Positions 36,481 to 46,621 of a stretch of DNA of 64,000 bases are shown piece after piece (position 1 is the first letter of the stretch; the number at the start of each line of letters is the position of its first letter). Source of the DNA: Granulosicoccus sp045106855 (lineage in GTDB: Bacteria; Pseudomonadota; Gammaproteobacteria; Granulosicoccales; Granulosicoccaceae); contig JBGCFI010000004.1 of NCBI GenBank assembly GCA_045106855.1, positions 134,135-198,134 on the forward strand, written 5' to 3'. Both the position numbers and the translations under genes were made by a program. Below the pieces are notes generated by a model that made no database searches, was not told the origin of the DNA, and saw only the letters and a list, made by a program, of their open reading frames with translations.

Positions 36481-37584
36481 GTGAGTAATATCTCTTACTC
36501 AAATAACATCACAGCAATACGTAAGTTACCGTTTAACCCTTGCCAAAGTATGTCGCTAATCAGTAAATCAAAGGCGAAATGTAACAGGCACGTGAGCAGC
36601 TTACCGATAAAAGATTTCATGACGGAAAAAGTGGCAACCGTTGACCCGGACACGCCTCTCAGCGACGTTACATCGCGTATGGCTGAGTCACGATTTTCCT
36701 GCATTGTAGTCGTAGACCAAGGTCTTCCGATAGCGGTGGTCACTGAACGTGATATGACCCGCCTTGCATCACAGCTACTTAGCGGAGAAACCTCAATTAC
36801 TTTGCGCGATGTCATGTCCCCAAAGCTCATCACGCTCAATGTAGAGGCGAGCTGTAGCGAAGCACTAGAGCTTGCTAACGGGCAAAAAATTCGGCGCATG
36901 GTCATTATTGACGATGAAGGCAAGCTTGCCGGTGTTGCAACACAATCAGACTTACTTCGCGCCCACGCTCAAGATCTGGAGTTTCAGAAAACCAATCTTG
37001 AAATTACGGTCACTGAACGTACACAAGAGCTGCATACGCTCAACCAGCGGCTGATGGAACTTACCCGTATAGATCCAATGCTTGACATAGGAAATAGACG
37101 CAGCATGGATGAGGAGTTAGTGAAAATCTCCGAACGCGCCCGCCGATATCACCGACCCTACTCTGTGGCACTTGTAGACGTGGATAACTTTAAAAAGTAC
37201 AACGACAACTATGGACACCAGATGGGCGATGATGCTTTAGTCAAAGTGGCCAGAACACTGAAAAAAGCAGTCCGCAGTGCTGACAGTGTTTTCCGTTACG
37301 GTGGCGAAGAATTTCTCGTGATTTTGCCGGAGGTTGGCGTCGAAGGCGCTGCCATAGCGGGTGAGCACATGCGCGCCGCTATCGAGTCACTGGAAATACA
37401 GCATGAACACGCAGCAAACGGAATTCTGACCGCGAGTTTCGGAATTGCCGAAGAGAATATCGAATCACCAAGCATCAAAGAGGTTATAAATCGGGCAGAT
37501 TACGCACTCTATATAGCTAAAGCCAATGGTCGTAACCAGGTATCTTCAGCGGATTCTGAGGACAATCTCGAAGACGCTGCGTAA
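36481..37584 (+). CDS. CBS-pair plus GGDEF diguanylate cyclase
   Basis: A 367-residue cytoplasmic signalling enzyme. Two CBS motifs (about residues 42-98 and 106-160, with VVTERDMTRLA and VATQSDLLRAH) form a nucleotide-sensing Bateman module. A short coiled coil (about 160-195) leads to a GGDEF domain (about 200-355). The active site YGGEEF is intact, and an inhibitory RxxD site (RSAD) lies five residues before it, so it should make cyclic-di-GMP with product feedback. The frame starts at GTG 36481. An internal ATG at 36550 is possible. It is the only c-di-GMP gene in the window and could affect the PilY1-like adhesin. Confidence 0.9.
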   Translation: MSNISYSNNITAIRKLPFNPCQSMSLISKSKAKCNRHVSSLPIKDFMTEKVATVDPDTPLSDVTSRMAESRFSCIVVVDQGLPIAVVTERDMTRLASQLLSGETSITLRDVMSPKLITLNVEASCSEALELANGQKIRRMVIIDDEGKLAGVATQSDLLRAHAQDLEFQKTNLEITVTERTQELHTLNQRLMELTRIDPMLDIGNRRSMDEELVKISERARRYHRPYSVALVDVDNFKKYNDNYGHQMGDDALVKVARTLKKAVRSADSVFRYGGEEFLVILPEVGVEGAAIAGEHMRAAIESLEIQHEHAANGILTASFGIAEENIESPSIKEVINRADYALYIAKANGRNQVSSADSEDNLEDAA

Positions 37585-37591
37585 AAACCAA

Positions 37592-38308
37592 TCAGGAGCG
37601 TTGTTCCGCCATTATCAGAGCAGTGTCCTCGACGATGAAAGAGGCGCCGTGCCACCCAATATTCATGTACGGCGTCAGTTGCCATCTCGACTGCGGCGAA
37701 AACACTTCGAGCATGGCTAGTCGTTCACCGGATACCGTGGTTGCAGACCAACAATGGTAATCGTCAAAAGCGACAATCATTCCATGCTTTAACCTGGGTA
37801 GCAAAAACTTCAGAACATCCATCGTGCTCGAATACAAGTCACAGTCAACATAAGCCAGACATATATTATTAGGGTCTGCAGAATCACCCAAGGCTGGCAA
37901 ACTCTCGTTAAAATACCCGGGAACAACGTTGTAACGATTGTTGTCAATACCACGAAGACGACACAGGGTATGGAATTCGCTCAGCGAGGTCGCCATTTCT
38001 CCACCTACCCACATCGGGTGCTCGTCTTTTTCCATTGACGCCGTCGGTAGACCTTGAAACGAATCAAATGCCCAGAGTCTGGCATTGTGCTTATGCCGCG
38101 TTGCCTCGTGAAAGGCTTGTGAAAATGTCAGTGCGCCATGACTACCAAATTCAGCATAATCACCGTCAATGCCATTAAAAGCCAGAGCTTTGAAGGCACA
38201 GTTGAAAAAATCGTGTCGGCCCTGCCGTTCCCGTCTTGAACTTTTGTATCGTAGGTTGTCACGCTTCCGGCGAAGCGCGAGTCCAAAACGTTTGAATTGT
38301 AATTTCAT
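37592..38308 (-). CDS. TylF/MycF-family (macrocin-type) O-methyltransferase
   Basis: A 238-residue SAM-dependent methyltransferase of the TylF family. It shows the SAM-binding DGDYAEFGSHGALTFSQAF (about residues 48-66), LWAFDSFQGLP (about 78-88), the metal-binding AYVDCDLYSSTMDVLKFLLPRLKHGMIVAFDDYHCW (about 162-196) with its Asp residues, and a basic N-terminus. The family methylates sugar hydroxyls on macrolides and surface glycans. No polysaccharide genes are next to it. It converges on the GGDEF gene with an 8-base gap. Confidence 0.86.
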   Translation of the reverse strand: MKLQFKRFGLALRRKRDNLRYKSSRRERQGRHDFFNCAFKALAFNGIDGDYAEFGSHGALTFSQAFHEATRHKHNARLWAFDSFQGLPTASMEKDEHPMWVGGEMATSLSEFHTLCRLRGIDNNRYNVVPGYFNESLPALGDSADPNNICLAYVDCDLYSSTMDVLKFLLPRLKHGMIVAFDDYHCWSATTVSGERLAMLEVFSPQSRWQLTPYMNIGWHGASFIVEDTALIMAEQRS

Positions 38309-38449
38309 GCAAAGACGCTTTCGTCAGACAACAAATAGCCGTCTATCCTACTCATGTGCATGACGTAAAACAAGAGCAGTAAAGCATCATCATAGTGGCT
38401 CAATCAGGACCAATGATGTTTCATTTTCAGTCAAGCCAGCTACCCGGCA

Positions 38450-39740
38450 AATGTCAGCCATATCGTGAAACGTAAATCCTGTAGCGACCTGTCAAATCTG
38501 GAAATTATCGACTTGCTACGAGAGCCTTTACTCATCGAAGGGCAACAAATTCGTAGTAGCCTAATGCCTGATATGACCAAACAATATTCGAGCACCTGAG
38601 TCACTAGCCCCCCGCATTCCCCTGGTCCAGTAGGCAGCTCACGGATTGAAGCGCTCCCCGGTTGTGCCAGTAAGTACTCCACGCCATTGTATGTCCAGAA
38701 TCCGAGATCAACGATATCGCTGGCTTCCTGAGTGCCTTACAAACACCCCCACTACAAGTACCCGTCGTTGTAGCAACGGCAGTCTCAGGTACCATGCTGG
38801 ACATCTCAAATGGATATCCCGCCATTTGCCAGCGTGTCTGAGAAACTTCGAACACAGACGCAGCCCGACTGGCAAGCTAATCTGTTTATTCAATACATTG
38901 AGATACAAGTTATTCTCGCATACCCGGTCGCCCGAACAGTGTGGTGACGCCAACTGATTGATTTACCCGCCTGATGGCATCGTTGTCCTGATGCGCGACA
39001 TACATAACATTGTTAACAGGATCGAATACAATGAAGGCAAGCCCGTTAAAGCGGGCTTTAGGCCGATTACCATCAGCACTACCCGAACTGTGAGCCGGAT
39101 CTCCGGTAAAGACGCTGACAAACACCTCCTGAGTATATAAATCATCAGATAGCTCAACTTTCCAGATTACATGATCTTCGTGGCTGACAACGCACCAGAT
39201 GCTCTCATCTTTTGGATCAATAGCAATATCAAGTGGTGTTAGAAATTCGCCTCAACCTTCCTGCCGGCTTCCACGCAGCTGCATGTTCTGCCTGACTTTG
39301 CTCGTCGGCTTCCCCCACCAGATCGGATCGTTGCCGGAGCAATGCTCCAGCCAGTTACCGTTGAAATTTCTCCGTCTGGGGACATATACCCCACACCTCC
39401 ACCCACCTCATCAAAGGCAAAGCGTCCCTTCGAATCCACTTGACCACTAATATATGGACTCCCCCCCTCGTGGACCATCAGTCATAGGGAAGTTTCGTAT
39501 TTCGTAGTCACCCAAGGCTTCGATGATCTTCACCATGTTTGGGCGTCACGCCACACACAAAGGGTGCGCCAGACACCTCGGCCTAGCTGGCTAGTTCTGA
39601 AATTTCGAAACCAGGCCCTACGGTTTTCCATGCTAATTCAGGCACAGTTGTATTACTGAGCCTTCGCTCCAGAGAGAGTACCGCCTAAAATCTTCTGAAC
39701 TTACCCACGGTATTTGTCAACGAAGACAAAACCTACAAAC
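38450..39740 (-). pseudogene. Decayed NHL-repeat secreted protein gene
   Basis: Protein-like sequence runs through several frames on the minus strand with stops and frameshifts between them. The best-preserved stretch, about 39240-38930, reads TPLDIAIDPKDESIWCVVSH, then GSADG...ARFNGLAF and NNVMYVAHQDNDAIRRV, a clear NHL/SMP-30-type propeller repeat. Upstream fragments (GSPYISGQVDSKGRFAFDE at about 39455; WKTVGPGFEISELAS, stop, AEVSGAPFVCGVTPKHG at 39640-39520) and downstream fragments (FEVSQTRWQMAGYPFEMSS at 38855; SDIVDLGFWTYNGVEYLLAQ at about 38710) lie in other frames. At least four lesions are visible, so the gene is dead. The limits given are approximate. Confidence 0.75.
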
Positions 39741-39756
39741 GACAACGCTACTTTGT

Positions 39757-41019
39757 TTAATCAATTTGAGGCTTGCAATGCGTTTCGCCAACCAACATTG
39801 ACGCTATTAGCGCCACCAGACTTAATACAATTAATGATGACAAAGCAAGCTGATAAGCTTCGGGAGAATAGATTCGCACATCGTTAATGGTCTCCCCACT
39901 CCATTGTTTATCCAATAACCAACCGATCAACGGTTGCATTACAGCGCCTGATGCAACAATCCACATATTGGTAAAACCAACCGCAGATGCCGTGTTTTTA
40001 GACGGATTCCATTCTTTTACTAATCCAAAACAAACGACCATTGAGCAACAACCCAGTCCATTGATAAAAAATAGTAATGCAAGAAAAACAGGTCGCTGAA
40101 CATTGACATGAATTATGATTGTCAGAGTCATTATTGCCACTAGCGCACCGCCTATCAACACAGGCTTACGTCGACCTATAGCATCAGAAAACCAACCCGC
40201 CGCAGGTGATCCTACAGCCCATCCGGCAAACATTGCGGATGCAATAAACGCCGCTTGAGTTTTATCAATGTCGTGCGTGGAACTTAACCAGGGCACCGCC
40301 CACAGTCCGGCAAACGACAACATGGTCGCAGACAAACCATAACCTGCGATCGCGCAACACCAACTTTGACGATTAACAAGAACTGCAGACAAACCAAGCC
40401 AGATAGAGTCAACGTTACCCACTTTGGTTGATCCCACAGGACGTTTAGGAACCGCTATATAGATCAATATCGCCTGTAATAAGGCAACGAAACCCAGTAC
40501 CTTGAACGTATTACGCCAACCCACACCATCCATCAACAATCGAAGCGGTGCCTGCCCGGCTATCGCTCCACACATACCCACAGCCAACAGGATCCCGGCA
40601 AGCATGGCAAATCGCGAGGGTGGAAAAAACAACGAAGCGATACTAAGCGTACCTACAAATGAGAACGCGACACTTGCACCAATCAGGGCTCGGCTGACCG
40701 ATGCCGATATCAGGCTTTCGCTAAGCGCAAAGCCAACACAGCAAAGCGCACATACAACCAGGGCAAGACTCATCAGTTTACGTGCCCCGACTCGATCAAT
40801 TAAAAGTCCTACAGGTAGTTGGATTAATGCATAAGTGTAGAAATAGACGCCAGACAACAATCCTATTCCAGCCCCACCTATAGCAAAATCCCGCATGAGC
40901 TCCTCGGTCATCACACTGGGTGATACACGCTGAACAAAGGCGTAGAAGAAGAAACTGGTACCCAGTAAATAGGCCACCACAGCTCTAACACCGGGTCGAT
41001 TTACATCCTGCATTCGCAA
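39757..41019 (-). CDS. MFS transporter
   Basis: A 420-residue major facilitator with about twelve membrane helices. The loop 2-3 motif GLLIDRVGARKLMSL (about residues 75-90) and its repeat GWFSDAIGRRKPVLIGG (about 275-291) are typical. It resembles sugar-acid/anion or oxalate-formate-type carriers. The substrate is not predictable. The ATG at 41019 or the one at 41010 could be used. No neighbouring enzyme gene suggests a pathway, and the gene downstream is decayed. Confidence 0.88.
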   Translation of the reverse strand: MRMQDVNRPGVRAVVAYLLGTSFFFYAFVQRVSPSVMTEELMRDFAIGGAGIGLLSGVYFYTYALIQLPVGLLIDRVGARKLMSLALVVCALCCVGFALSESLISASVSRALIGASVAFSFVGTLSIASLFFPPSRFAMLAGILLAVGMCGAIAGQAPLRLLMDGVGWRNTFKVLGFVALLQAILIYIAVPKRPVGSTKVGNVDSIWLGLSAVLVNRQSWCCAIAGYGLSATMLSFAGLWAVPWLSSTHDIDKTQAAFIASAMFAGWAVGSPAAGWFSDAIGRRKPVLIGGALVAIMTLTIIIHVNVQRPVFLALLFFINGLGCCSMVVCFGLVKEWNPSKNTASAVGFTNMWIVASGAVMQPLIGWLLDKQWSGETINDVRIYSPEAYQLALSSLIVLSLVALIASMLVGETHCKPQID

Positions 41020-41458
41020 TTGAACTCAAAAACACCACGGGAGTGGAAGTTGATTGTACGCACAGTTTTCCACGTAAACCTGCATCAGCCCTTTAACCGT
41101 CATGGGCTGATAATCCATATCACTTATCATATCTGAAGACAGCCGGACACCACCATCGTAGTTAGATTGTTGGTTATTTTTAGAGTGCAAATAACTCACT
41201 TCTATACAACCGATATTCTGAATCAGGTCCGATTTTAGGGGCAACTAAGCCATTGAGATCACTATCTGAGACGAATCCAGATCTGTACCCAGATTAACTG
41301 TGACTACCAGCATCCACTCGAATTCATTGTAAGATGCCAACCCAAGCCACCAATTTACACTACATATGGATCACTCAATTAATTGCACTTCAGAGTTGTC
41401 TCTAATGGGTAAGCCAACCATAATGCGCTATAGGTGAAATTAACACGGGAGCACAAGC
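41020..41458. other. Intergenic region between MFS and glutathione transferase genes
   Basis: A 72-codon minus-strand frame (41026-41244) ends 6 bases before the MFS start but has no recognisable family or ribosome binding site, so I do not call it a gene. The rest should contain divergent promoters for the MFS and glutathione transferase genes. No repeats seen. Confidence 0.35.
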
Positions 41459-42061
41459 TTGTATACATTAATCGGTAGTCCGAAATCACGTGCGTTCAGA
41501 GTGCTTTGGACACTTGAAGAGCTAGGTGTGAATTACGAGCTAAAAGCCGCAGCTCCTCGCTCTGACGAAATTTTAGCCATCAATCCAAGCGGCAAAGTCC
41601 CAGCGTTGCTCGTCGACGGCGAAGCTATCATAGATTCAGTAGCGATCATGCAATTTTTGACCGATAAACATCGCAGCCTGACCCACCCGGCAGGTACCTT
41701 ACCACGTGCTCGCCAGGATAGTTTTACACAGCTGTTCTGTGATGAATTTGATGGTACTTGTTGGGTCATGGCCAAACACAACTTCGTATTACCTGAGGAG
41801 TTTCGTCAGAAAGCAGCCATACGCCCAGCGCTGGAGTGGGATATACAACAGGCTATAAAAACGCTTGAATCGCGTATCGGGGAAGGCCCTTGGCTCACTG
41901 GTGATACTTTCACCATCGCCGACATGATACTACTTCACTGTAGCAACTGGATGAGCATGTGTGGCTTTGATGCACCAACAGGCAAGAGTGCTGAACTTAT
42001 CGAAAGAATAAAATTGCGGCCAGCCTACATTCGCGCCCTGGAGATACGTGAAGCAAGCTAG
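41459..42061 (+). CDS. Glutathione S-transferase
   Basis: A 200-residue GST with an N-terminal thioredoxin-fold domain (MYTLIGSPKSRAFRVLWTLEELGVNYEL, then NPSGKVPALLVDGEAIIDSVAIMQFL, giving the cis-Pro and glutathione-binding Asp-Ser) and a C-terminal helical domain (about residues 85-195, GEGPWLTGDTFTIADM). It conjugates or isomerises electrophiles with glutathione in the cytoplasm. The start is TTG, supported by GGGAG at 41447-41451, seven bases upstream. It is monocistronic. Confidence 0.92.
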   Translation: MYTLIGSPKSRAFRVLWTLEELGVNYELKAAAPRSDEILAINPSGKVPALLVDGEAIIDSVAIMQFLTDKHRSLTHPAGTLPRARQDSFTQLFCDEFDGTCWVMAKHNFVLPEEFRQKAAIRPALEWDIQQAIKTLESRIGEGPWLTGDTFTIADMILLHCSNWMSMCGFDAPTGKSAELIERIKLRPAYIRALEIREAS

Positions 42062-42198
42062 TCATCACCGATAAATTCTAATTCGTGATATCACTGACAT
42101 TGTACTAATGCACGTCAGCTTACGTATCAATCTCATGTACTTTCCGAATAAATCATCACTTTCGAAAGTTAATAACGGGACACACAAAGAAGTTCCTC

Positions 42199-42426
42199 AT
42201 GACTCATGATTGACTAGTCAACAATTTAAGTGATTTAACGGCGTCCCAGTTCGATGCACTCCGAATCTTGAAAGTTTCGGCACAGCAGGAAATTTTCGGA
42301 AAATCGTTTATAGAGTCGATCGAGGACTGGGAATCGACGCATCAAGAGCAGATACTCGGTTTGTGTTTCCTGCTTGAAGACCAACCCATTGGAATAACGA
42401 TATTTAGGAGAATGCTCTCAGAGTAG
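42199..42426 (+). pseudogene. Truncated GNAT-acetyltransferase gene remnant
   Basis: From an ATG at 42199 the frame meets TGA after four codons. It then stays open to 42426, reading LTASQFDALRILKVSAQQ and, near the end, GLCFLLEDQPIGITIFRRM. This matches the first strand-helix segment of small GNAT acetyltransferases (F-x-A-L-R-x-L-x-V-x-x-Q). The acetyl-CoA-binding half is missing. The early nonsense codon and the truncation indicate a dead gene. Confidence 0.55.
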
Positions 42427-42537
42427 CCGACTTTCGCAGCGACCAACCACGATAATACAAAGCGTTACAAAATTCGCTTAGGCAATTATTTAGTATCTGT
42501 CGTTTCTCACCCACGCCTCAATTGGGAAACACTTGAT

Positions 42538-43977
42538 ATGAAAGATCTATTTATCCAACTAACTATTGTCAGCGGCTTAGCCCTTACAAGCGCTTGCTCT
42601 TCGTCAGACGATGAATTGTCAAACGTTCGTGTAGATCGCAACTCAGAGCTAACCTGGGAGAGTTGTAGCAATCATTCGTCGTTGCAATGCACCAATCTGG
42701 ATGTACATTCCAATCCTGCAGACACTCAATCTGAAACAATATCACTTGCGCTAAACCGCTTGCCATCGATTCAAAGTGAAAGTGAGGGAATTATATTGAT
42801 CAATCCAGGTGGCCCTGGTGGATCCGGTATCGAGCTATTAGAAGAACTCTCAAGTGCTGGTACTTTGCCACAAGCATTAAGAGATAAATACGACTTTATC
42901 GGTTTTGACCCTAGAGGAGTTGGAGAAAGCTCATCAGTGGATTGTAGTGAATTCGGTAGTACAGAAATAAACGAGTATCTCACTAATGATCAGGCTATTG
43001 ATGAGTTCTTTGAAAATCAAACAGCCGTTGCAATGTCCTGCGAGCAGAAGTATGGAGGCTATTTGCAACGACTAGGTTCTCAGAATGTCGTGCATGATAT
43101 GGAAGCCATACGTTATGCCAGTGGCGCAGATAAAATACATTACCTGGGTTTTTCTTACGGAACCAGGCTCGGCGCATTATATCTTCAAACGTATCCTGAA
43201 AACAGTGGGCATTTTGTTCTGGATGGCAGCCTCAGACCAGAATCAGACGTGGATTCTCTTATTATCGGTAGTGTGGAAGCCATGCAGGCAAGCCTGGTCT
43301 CAATGCTGAATGACTGTAACTCTTTAAACCCGGATTGCAGCGGAAATCTTCTCCTGAAAAAATTAGAGGAAAAATTCTCCATGCTGGCAAGTAATGACCG
43401 GTCTGAGGAATTGGACGTTTTAGCGCCACTTGTGTATTTCGCCTCAGAAAACCCAGCAGTAAGTCCGTTTATTCTGCCGCCGCTATACGAATATCTTCAA
43501 TCCGATGACATTACTGAGTTACGGGAAATCTATCAAGGTGGAGTCAACGAATTTCTAGATGACGGTGACGACACAACAGAACGAGCCATCATGTGCGCTG
43601 ACGATTCCACAAGGCCTACTACAAGCGATCTGAAAAAACGTCTATCGGACTATAATCTACTATCTGATATTTTTGCCGAGATATATATATCCCAAACTGG
43701 TATGTGTAGTGGTTGGCCCCTGTCGCTGAACCCGTTACCAGCAATCACAACAAATCAAGCACCCCCTGCATTGGTCATAGGTGGGACGACAGATACACTT
43801 ACGCTTGCGCGATGGTCTGAAGAAATGGCCCAATCTATCGGTGGCTACTATCTCGAATCGAATCACATCGGCCACACCATTGCGTTCACAGGACAAAGTT
43901 CGTGCGTGGATGCAATCGCAGAAGAATTTTTACTTACAGGCTTGCAACCGTTGGCATCCAGATGTATGTCGGAATAG
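42538..43977 (+). CDS. Secreted alpha/beta-hydrolase lipoprotein, TAP-like peptidase family
   Basis: A 479-residue protein with a lipoprotein signal (lipobox LTSAC, Cys20). The hydrolase domain carries the oxyanion sequence NPGGPGGSGIELL (about residues 88-100), DPRGVGESSSVDC (about 123-135) and the nucleophile elbow GFSYGT (about 203-208). The C-terminal TAP-like domain (about 380-470) has GGTTDTLTLARWSEEM with the acid and SNHIGHTIAF with the catalytic His. This is the tripeptidyl/proline-aminopeptidase-like family seen in Streptomyces and many Proteobacteria. It should hydrolyse peptides or esters outside the inner membrane. It stands alone. Confidence 0.88.
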   Translation: MKDLFIQLTIVSGLALTSACSSSDDELSNVRVDRNSELTWESCSNHSSLQCTNLDVHSNPADTQSETISLALNRLPSIQSESEGIILINPGGPGGSGIELLEELSSAGTLPQALRDKYDFIGFDPRGVGESSSVDCSEFGSTEINEYLTNDQAIDEFFENQTAVAMSCEQKYGGYLQRLGSQNVVHDMEAIRYASGADKIHYLGFSYGTRLGALYLQTYPENSGHFVLDGSLRPESDVDSLIIGSVEAMQASLVSMLNDCNSLNPDCSGNLLLKKLEEKFSMLASNDRSEELDVLAPLVYFASENPAVSPFILPPLYEYLQSDDITELREIYQGGVNEFLDDGDDTTERAIMCADDSTRPTTSDLKKRLSDYNLLSDIFAEIYISQTGMCSGWPLSLNPLPAITTNQAPPALVIGGTTDTLTLARWSEEMAQSIGGYYLESNHIGHTIAFTGQSSCVDAIAEEFLLTGLQPLASRCMSE

Positions 43978-44218
43978 TGATATTTCTGGTACAAAAGCAT
44001 GAGTCTATGGTTCGGACAGCCAGAATATATAAATTGTACTGACCTAGCTCGATAGTCCACCACTACAATACCTGGACTATCGAATTGTAACGCTGAGAAC
44101 GCCGGCAGCATCGATAAGCGAGTCAAGACGGTGGCATCATTGACGTTCCGATAGTTGGCGTTTATCGTGTTTCAGTACCAAAAATCGATACTCTTTAAAG
44201 CACCCCGCCCCATAGCCG

Positions 44219-44590
44219 CTATTCTTCCGGATCAGATTCCAGCAGATTAGACTCATCAACGTCAGGGGTTGGGGGCCGCTTGTCAGCGGCTCTCTCCCGT
44301 GTGCTTTTGACCATACGAGCAAGCTTGTCGGCAGCTCCTCTGACAGACTCCGCCACAGTATTGGCCTCCTCCGTGGCTGCCATAGGCTTTCGGCGCTCCA
44401 GACGAGCCTCCATCACGCAACATTTGTCATTCTCACCGGCTTTGGTCCCGTTAACATCACTGAGGTGCATCTCAATTCGTGTAATGTGGCTGCCGCAATG
44501 GCGCATCGCGTGCGTCACTATTTTCTTGAGTTCTACCGCGCGATTGTCATTGACGCTTATGTTGTTATCGGTTCTTATTTGAATCTGCAT
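44219..44590 (-). CDS. HPF/RaiA-like ribosome-associated protein
   Basis: A 123-residue protein whose first 95 residues match the beta-alpha-beta-beta-beta-alpha fold of hibernation factors (MQIQIRTDNNISVNDN, THAMRHCGSHITRIEMHLSD, CVMEARLERRKPMAATEEA, AVESVRGAADKLARMV pattern). The tail is short, polar and acidic. Such proteins sit in the mRNA/tRNA channel of idle ribosomes. This is the divergent family often found outside rpoN clusters, so a role in stress rather than classic hibernation is possible. I prefer the ATG at 44590 to the frame start at 44602. Confidence 0.8.
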   Translation of the reverse strand: MQIQIRTDNNISVNDNRAVELKKIVTHAMRHCGSHITRIEMHLSDVNGTKAGENDKCCVMEARLERRKPMAATEEANTVAESVRGAADKLARMVKSTRERAADKRPPTPDVDESNLLESDPEE

Positions 44591-44982
44591 TATAGACTCC
44601 ATAACTTGGGTGACAACAAGCCGGCTACAATCAGGCTATACCACGGTGCCGTAAGGTTGTTAGACGACCAGCACTTACCACGTTAACACTTATCTCTCGT
44701 CATTAAACGTATCGCTATGATACTCACGGCAACAATTGAAAATGTGTAATTAGCACTTGCAACTAACCTTGATCGGATAGATGATAGAGATTTACGTGAA
44801 AGAGTCACATCAAGATACATCGGTTGAGTAGTAAGATGAATTCATAACATTTCGGTTTCACGATTCCCATTTATCGCTAGATAGGAATTCTATACGTGTT
44901 TAGCTACTCCGATCAGACATACATTTCAGAATACTAAAACTGACGTTAAAACGTACATTAACTTTCAGTATTGAGATCATTA
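44591..44982. other. Divergent intergenic region, nothing recognised
   Basis: These 392 AT-rich bases separate the HPF-like gene and the amidohydrolase gene and should carry both promoters. No frame, repeat or hairpin stands out. Confidence 0.35.
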
Positions 44983-46620
44983 ATGACGACAATATATGTA
45001 GCAAAGAAAATAATCACTATGAATCCAACCCGCCCAACTGCCACGCATGTTGCAGTGCGCGACGGGCGGATACTGGGTGCGGGCACGCTTAAAGAGCTCG
45101 AAGGCTTTGGCAACTATACACTTGACAATCAGTTTGCTGACAAAGTGCTTATGCCAGGCCTGGTCGAAGGTCATAGCCATGCAGTCGAGGGCAAATGGTG
45201 GCGCTACGTATATTGTGGATTTCACGCCAGGATGGACCCACATGGAAAGGTCTGGCCGGGATTGCCCTGTATTGAAAAAGTGATCGAGCGTTTGCAAGAG
45301 AGAGAAGTCTCACTTGATGACCCGAACGCCGCACTTACCGGCTGGGCTATCGATCCTATCTACTACTCAGATAGTAAAATTACTCGCCAGCAACTTGATC
45401 GTGTTTCTACTGCTCGCCCTATTGGAATTATGCACGCATCAGGACACATAATGAATGTGAACTCGAAAGCACTAGAGCTTGCAGATTATCTGCGATCAGG
45501 TATAGACCACGATGGAGTGCCCCTCGGTGACGACGGATTGCCAACAGGCGAGTTGAAGGGACCCGATGTTATGTTTCCGGTAGGTCAGAAGGCCGGATTT
45601 GATGACAACATGCTTGAATTCGATGAACCCGGCCTGATTGATTTCGCACGGCTTTGTGTTCGCACAGGTGTAACGACAGCAACCGACCTAGCCGCAAGAC
45701 TAACTCCGGAGACCGTCGAAACAGGTATTCGAATCACTAGCGCCCCAGATTTTCCAGTCAGGGTAATGTCACTACGATTTCATCATGGCTCAACACCAGA
45801 AGCACTAATAGAGCATGTGAATGAAATCAAAGCACTGTCAACTGACCGTTTTCGCCTTGGTAAAATAAAGGTCATTGCAGATGGCTCGATCCAGGGATTT
45901 TCTGCCCGTATGAACTGGCCTGGTTACTACAACGGTGCTCCAAACGGGCTCTGGTACATTGCTCCGGAACAAATGATGTCGATATACACAATGGCTCTGC
46001 GAGACGGTATTCAGATACATACTCATACCAACGGAGATGAGGCAACAGATCTCGTACTCGATACTCTGGAGGCTGCGCTCAAATTACATCCCAATAACAA
46101 TCATAGATTCACCATTCAACATGGACAACTCATAAACGCAGCACAATACCGTCGCATGGCAAAACTTAATATGTGTGTTAACCACTTTGCCAACCATCAT
46201 TTCTACTGGGGTGATGAGCATTACCGATTAACAGTTGGGCCCGAACGTGCTGAACGGATGAATGCCTGCAGAACCGCATTAGACAACGGCATCCCCCTGG
46301 CTATCCATTCGGATGCGCCGGTGACACCATTGAGCCCCCTTTTCACTGCCTGGTGTGCTGTGAACCGTCTGACAAGCTCTGGAAGAACTCAAGGTGAGCA
46401 CGAAAAAATTACAATTGCTGAAGCACTCTATGCGATAACTCTCGGCGCAGCCTATACCCTCGATATGGACCATGAAATCGGCTCCATTGAAGTGGGCAAA
46501 CATGCTGACTTCGCAGTTCTGGAAGACGATCCCTCAACAGTTACCGCCGAAAATCTGAAGGATATACCTGTCTGGGGAACTGTACAGGCTGGACGAGTGT
46601 TTGCTGCCAGTAGTATCTAG
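44983..46620 (+). CDS. Amidohydrolase, YtcJ-like (amidohydrolase 3)
   Basis: A 545-residue metal-dependent hydrolase of the amidohydrolase-3/YtcJ type. The small beta-sandwich and TIM barrel are recognisable. The metal ligands are visible in LVEGHSHAVEG (about residues 60-68), IHTHTNGDEAT (about 343-353), TIQHGQL (about 374) and AIHSDAPVTPLSPL (about 438-451). The C-terminal GSIEVGKHADFAVLEDDP is characteristic. The frame extends to a TTG at 44971, but the ATG at 44983 is the better start. A CobW-type GTPase begins 1 base after the stop, which suggests metal delivery to this enzyme. The substrate (amide, formamide or ester) is unknown. Confidence 0.9.
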   Translation: MTTIYVAKKIITMNPTRPTATHVAVRDGRILGAGTLKELEGFGNYTLDNQFADKVLMPGLVEGHSHAVEGKWWRYVYCGFHARMDPHGKVWPGLPCIEKVIERLQEREVSLDDPNAALTGWAIDPIYYSDSKITRQQLDRVSTARPIGIMHASGHIMNVNSKALELADYLRSGIDHDGVPLGDDGLPTGELKGPDVMFPVGQKAGFDDNMLEFDEPGLIDFARLCVRTGVTTATDLAARLTPETVETGIRITSAPDFPVRVMSLRFHHGSTPEALIEHVNEIKALSTDRFRLGKIKVIADGSIQGFSARMNWPGYYNGAPNGLWYIAPEQMMSIYTMALRDGIQIHTHTNGDEATDLVLDTLEAALKLHPNNNHRFTIQHGQLINAAQYRRMAKLNMCVNHFANHHFYWGDEHYRLTVGPERAERMNACRTALDNGIPLAIHSDAPVTPLSPLFTAWCAVNRLTSSGRTQGEHEKITIAEALYAITLGAAYTLDMDHEIGSIEVGKHADFAVLEDDPSTVTAENLKDIPVWGTVQAGRVFAASSI

Positions 46621-46621
46621 A

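Noticed and set aside
41026..41244. 72-codon gene upstream of the MFS transporter
   Set aside because: No ribosome binding site or family resemblance. Proximity to the MFS start is the only support.
44971..44982. TTG start for the amidohydrolase
   Set aside because: An ATG four codons later at 44983 begins the conserved TIYVAKKI strand, and nothing favours the TTG.
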